Source: Verrucomicrobiota bacterium (GTDB taxonomy: Bacteria; Verrucomicrobiota; Verrucomicrobiia; Verrucomicrobiales; Verrucomicrobiaceae). Taken from it: a stretch of 5,317 bases of DNA. Shown here in pieces: positions 3,748 to 5,317 of the stretch. The notes beneath the pieces are model-generated. The model was not told the DNA's origin, did not search any database, and worked only from the letters and a program-made list of their open reading frames with translations. Every line of letters starts with the position of its first letter. Position 1 is the first letter of the stretch. The DNA lies in the NCBI GenBank assembly GCA_023429545.1, contig JAEYUU010000430.1, positions 1 through 5,317 of the forward strand, written 5' to 3'. The translations under genes were made by a program, and so were the position numbers.

Positions 3748-5317
3748 TCAGAAGCCCATCAGGCGTCCTCCCTGGTAAACGACAAAACTGGCCAGCCACG
3801 CAAAACCTGTCATGTAGCCGATCTGGAAAAGCGGCCACTTCCAGCCGTTGGTCTCCCGCTTCACCACGGCCACGGTGCTCAGGCATTGCATGGCAAAGAC
3901 GAAGAAGACCATGATGCTCACGCAAACTAGGGGCGTGAAGACCGGTGAACCATCCGGCCAGGTCTCCGCTCGCATCCGCTCCCGGAGATGCGTGGTGTCC
4001 TCGTCATCTTCCGCTTCCACCGCGTAGATGATGCCCATCGTGCTGTTGAACACCTCGCGCGCGGCGAAGCTCGCAATGAGACCGATGCCGATCTTCCAGT
4101 CAAAGCCCAGCGGCTCAATGGCAGGCTCCACCGCGTGACCCGCTTTCCCGGCGATGCTGTTCGCCAATTGCACGGACTTGTCCGCCCCTTCGGTCTTGGG
4201 ATACGTCATGGCCGCCCAGAGGAGAATGGAAAGACCAAGGATGACAGTGCCGGCCCGGCGCACAAAGATGCGGGCGCGCTCGAGCATGTACAAAAGCAGA
4301 TGTTTGATGGAGGGCCGCTTGTAACTGGGCATTTCCAGCACCATGAGGCTGCTCTGGCCTTTCATCAGGGTGCGGTTGAAGAGCCAGGCGAATCCAAACG
4401 CGCCAAATGTCCCCAAGGCGTACATGGAAAACATGATGAGCGCGCGGGTGATGGCCGGCACCTCCCCGGCTGGCAACATGGCCGCGATCATGAGGGTGTA
4501 GACGGGAAGGCGGGCGGAACAACTGGCCAGGGGCGCCACCAGAATGGTGATGATCCGGTCCTTCACGCTGGCGATGGTGCGCGTGGCCATGATGCCGGGA
4601 ACGGCGCATCCATACGAACTCAGGAATGGAATGAATGACTTCCCATTCAACCCCACCAGCCCCATCACACGATCCAGGACAAAAGCCACCCGGGACATGT
4701 ACCCGGTGTCCTCCATCAGACCAATGAACAGGAACAGGATCAGAATCTGTGGCAGGAAGACCGCCACCCCGCTGACGCCCGCGATGCCCCCCTCCACAAT
4801 GAGATCCCGCAAATCGCCCGGGGGCATTGCCGCCTCCACCCATGATCCAATCGCGGCAAAGCCCTCCTCGATCCACCCCGTGGGTCCCTCGGAGACGCTG
4901 AATACGGTGTAGAACATCAGGAGCATCATCCCGGCCAGGGAGACGAGCCCCCACACGGGATGCAGCAGGAAACGGTCGAGCCTGTCTGTGAAAGTGCTCT
5001 CCTCCTGCTCCGGCCGGCGCAGGATGCCGGCGAGCATCTTCTCAATCGACTCATACCGCGCGCCAGCCAGCGTGTCCTCCCACCCGGGATATTGTTTCTC
5101 CAGCGCATCGTGGGCGGCGGAGATGCGCCCGATGTGCTCATCCGCGATTCCGTAATGCTCCGGATCGTGATCCGAGATGAGATAAAGCGGCTCCAGCAGG
5201 GAGGCCGTATTGTGCAGGGCACCGGTCGTCACCAGATTCGCGCGCACCTGGCAGAGGGCAGCCTGGATCTCCAGCGGCATGGGAGGTTCATGCTTGGGTG
5301 GAGTCTCGAACTTCCGG
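3748..5317 (-). CDS. feoB: Ferrous iron transporter FeoB, C-terminal permease part (5' end outside window)
   Basis: This is the inner-membrane Fe2+ transporter FeoB without its N-terminal GTPase domain, which must lie right of the window: the frame is open to the last base, and the ATG at 5280 is internal. Positions below count from that Met. Residues about 1-90 are the end of the helical S-domain linking the G domain to the membrane (EHIGRISAAHDALEKQYPGWEDT, ARYESIEKMLAGILRRP). DRLDRFLLHPVWGL (99-112) opens the permease. The two gate motifs are intact, SSYGCAVPGIMATRTI with Cys225 and LASCSARLPVY with Cys254. A late conserved segment, AMQCLSTVAVVKRETNGWKW (463-482), has Cys466. Many hydrophobic helices lie between about 105 and 505. 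It ends in TGA 4 bp before the small Cys-rich gene. No feoA is visible, and any promoter is outside the window. Confidence 0.95.
   Translation of the reverse strand, partial: RKFETPPKHEPPMPLEIQAALCQVRANLVTTGALHNTASLLEPLYLISDHDPEHYGIADEHIGRISAAHDALEKQYPGWEDTLAGARYESIEKMLAGILRRPEQEESTFTDRLDRFLLHPVWGLVSLAGMMLLMFYTVFSVSEGPTGWIEEGFAAIGSWVEAAMPPGDLRDLIVEGGIAGVSGVAVFLPQILILFLFIGLMEDTGYMSRVAFVLDRVMGLVGLNGKSFIPFLSSYGCAVPGIMATRTIASVKDRIITILVAPLASCSARLPVYTLMIAAMLPAGEVPAITRALIMFSMYALGTFGAFGFAWLFNRTLMKGQSSLMVLEMPSYKRPSIKHLLLYMLERARIFVRRAGTVILGLSILLWAAMTYPKTEGADKSVQLANSIAGKAGHAVEPAIEPLGFDWKIGIGLIASFAAREVFNSTMGIIYAVEAEDDEDTTHLRERMRAETWPDGSPVFTPLVCVSIMVFFVFAMQCLSTVAVVKRETNGWKWPLFQIGYMTGFAWLASFVVYQGGRLMGF

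Noticed and set aside
4115..4954. Second long open frame (279 codons) on the - strand inside feoB
   Set aside because: It is a shifted frame of feoB, rich in Gly/His/Arg, while the feoB frame carries all the family motifs.

Overview
The window is a GC-rich, densely coded bacterial chromosome segment with seven genes and no mobile element, tRNA, rRNA or CRISPR array. The mix fits Verrucomicrobiota best: a coproheme decarboxylase, a sensor-less BlaI/M56 pair, a Lys- and Pro-rich lipoprotein of unknown function, and FeoB with a small Cys-rich partner. Planctomycetota or Acidobacteriota are possible. This assignment is an inference from gene content and protein character, not from a search.

Left part (1-1132, + strand): the 3' end of hemQ/chdC (heme b synthesis by the coproporphyrin route) is followed after about 20 bp by thiG (thiamin thiazole synthase). 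The natural thiG start appears to be ATG at 347, but an in-frame TAG follows at codon 4. The conserved ThiG N-terminus resumes right after it, while the next ordinary start codon (398) lies inside the conserved region.

Middle part (1219-3573): a BlaI/MecI-type repressor and an M56 (BlaR1/MecR1-type) membrane metalloprotease form a two-gene operon on the - strand. It is divergent from a lipoprotein gene on the + strand. The roughly 120-bp divergent region carries three similar inverted repeats, two of them identical over 19 bp. One dyad abuts the start codon of each divergent gene and the third lies between. This looks like a complete regulatory unit: protease, repressor, operators and target lipoprotein. 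The protease lacks the penicillin-binding sensor domain, so the signal is unknown and is probably not simply a beta-lactam.

Right part (3570-5317, - strand): the C-terminal S-domain and membrane permease part of FeoB (ferrous iron uptake) runs in from the right edge. Four bases after its stop starts a 57-residue gene for a one-helix membrane protein with a CxxC motif, a FeoB-associated Cys-rich protein. It converges on the lipoprotein gene so tightly that the two TAG stops share the bases CTAG. The lipoprotein's rho-independent terminator lies inside the small gene, and the hairpin stem is the same DNA that encodes the CxxC motif on the other strand.
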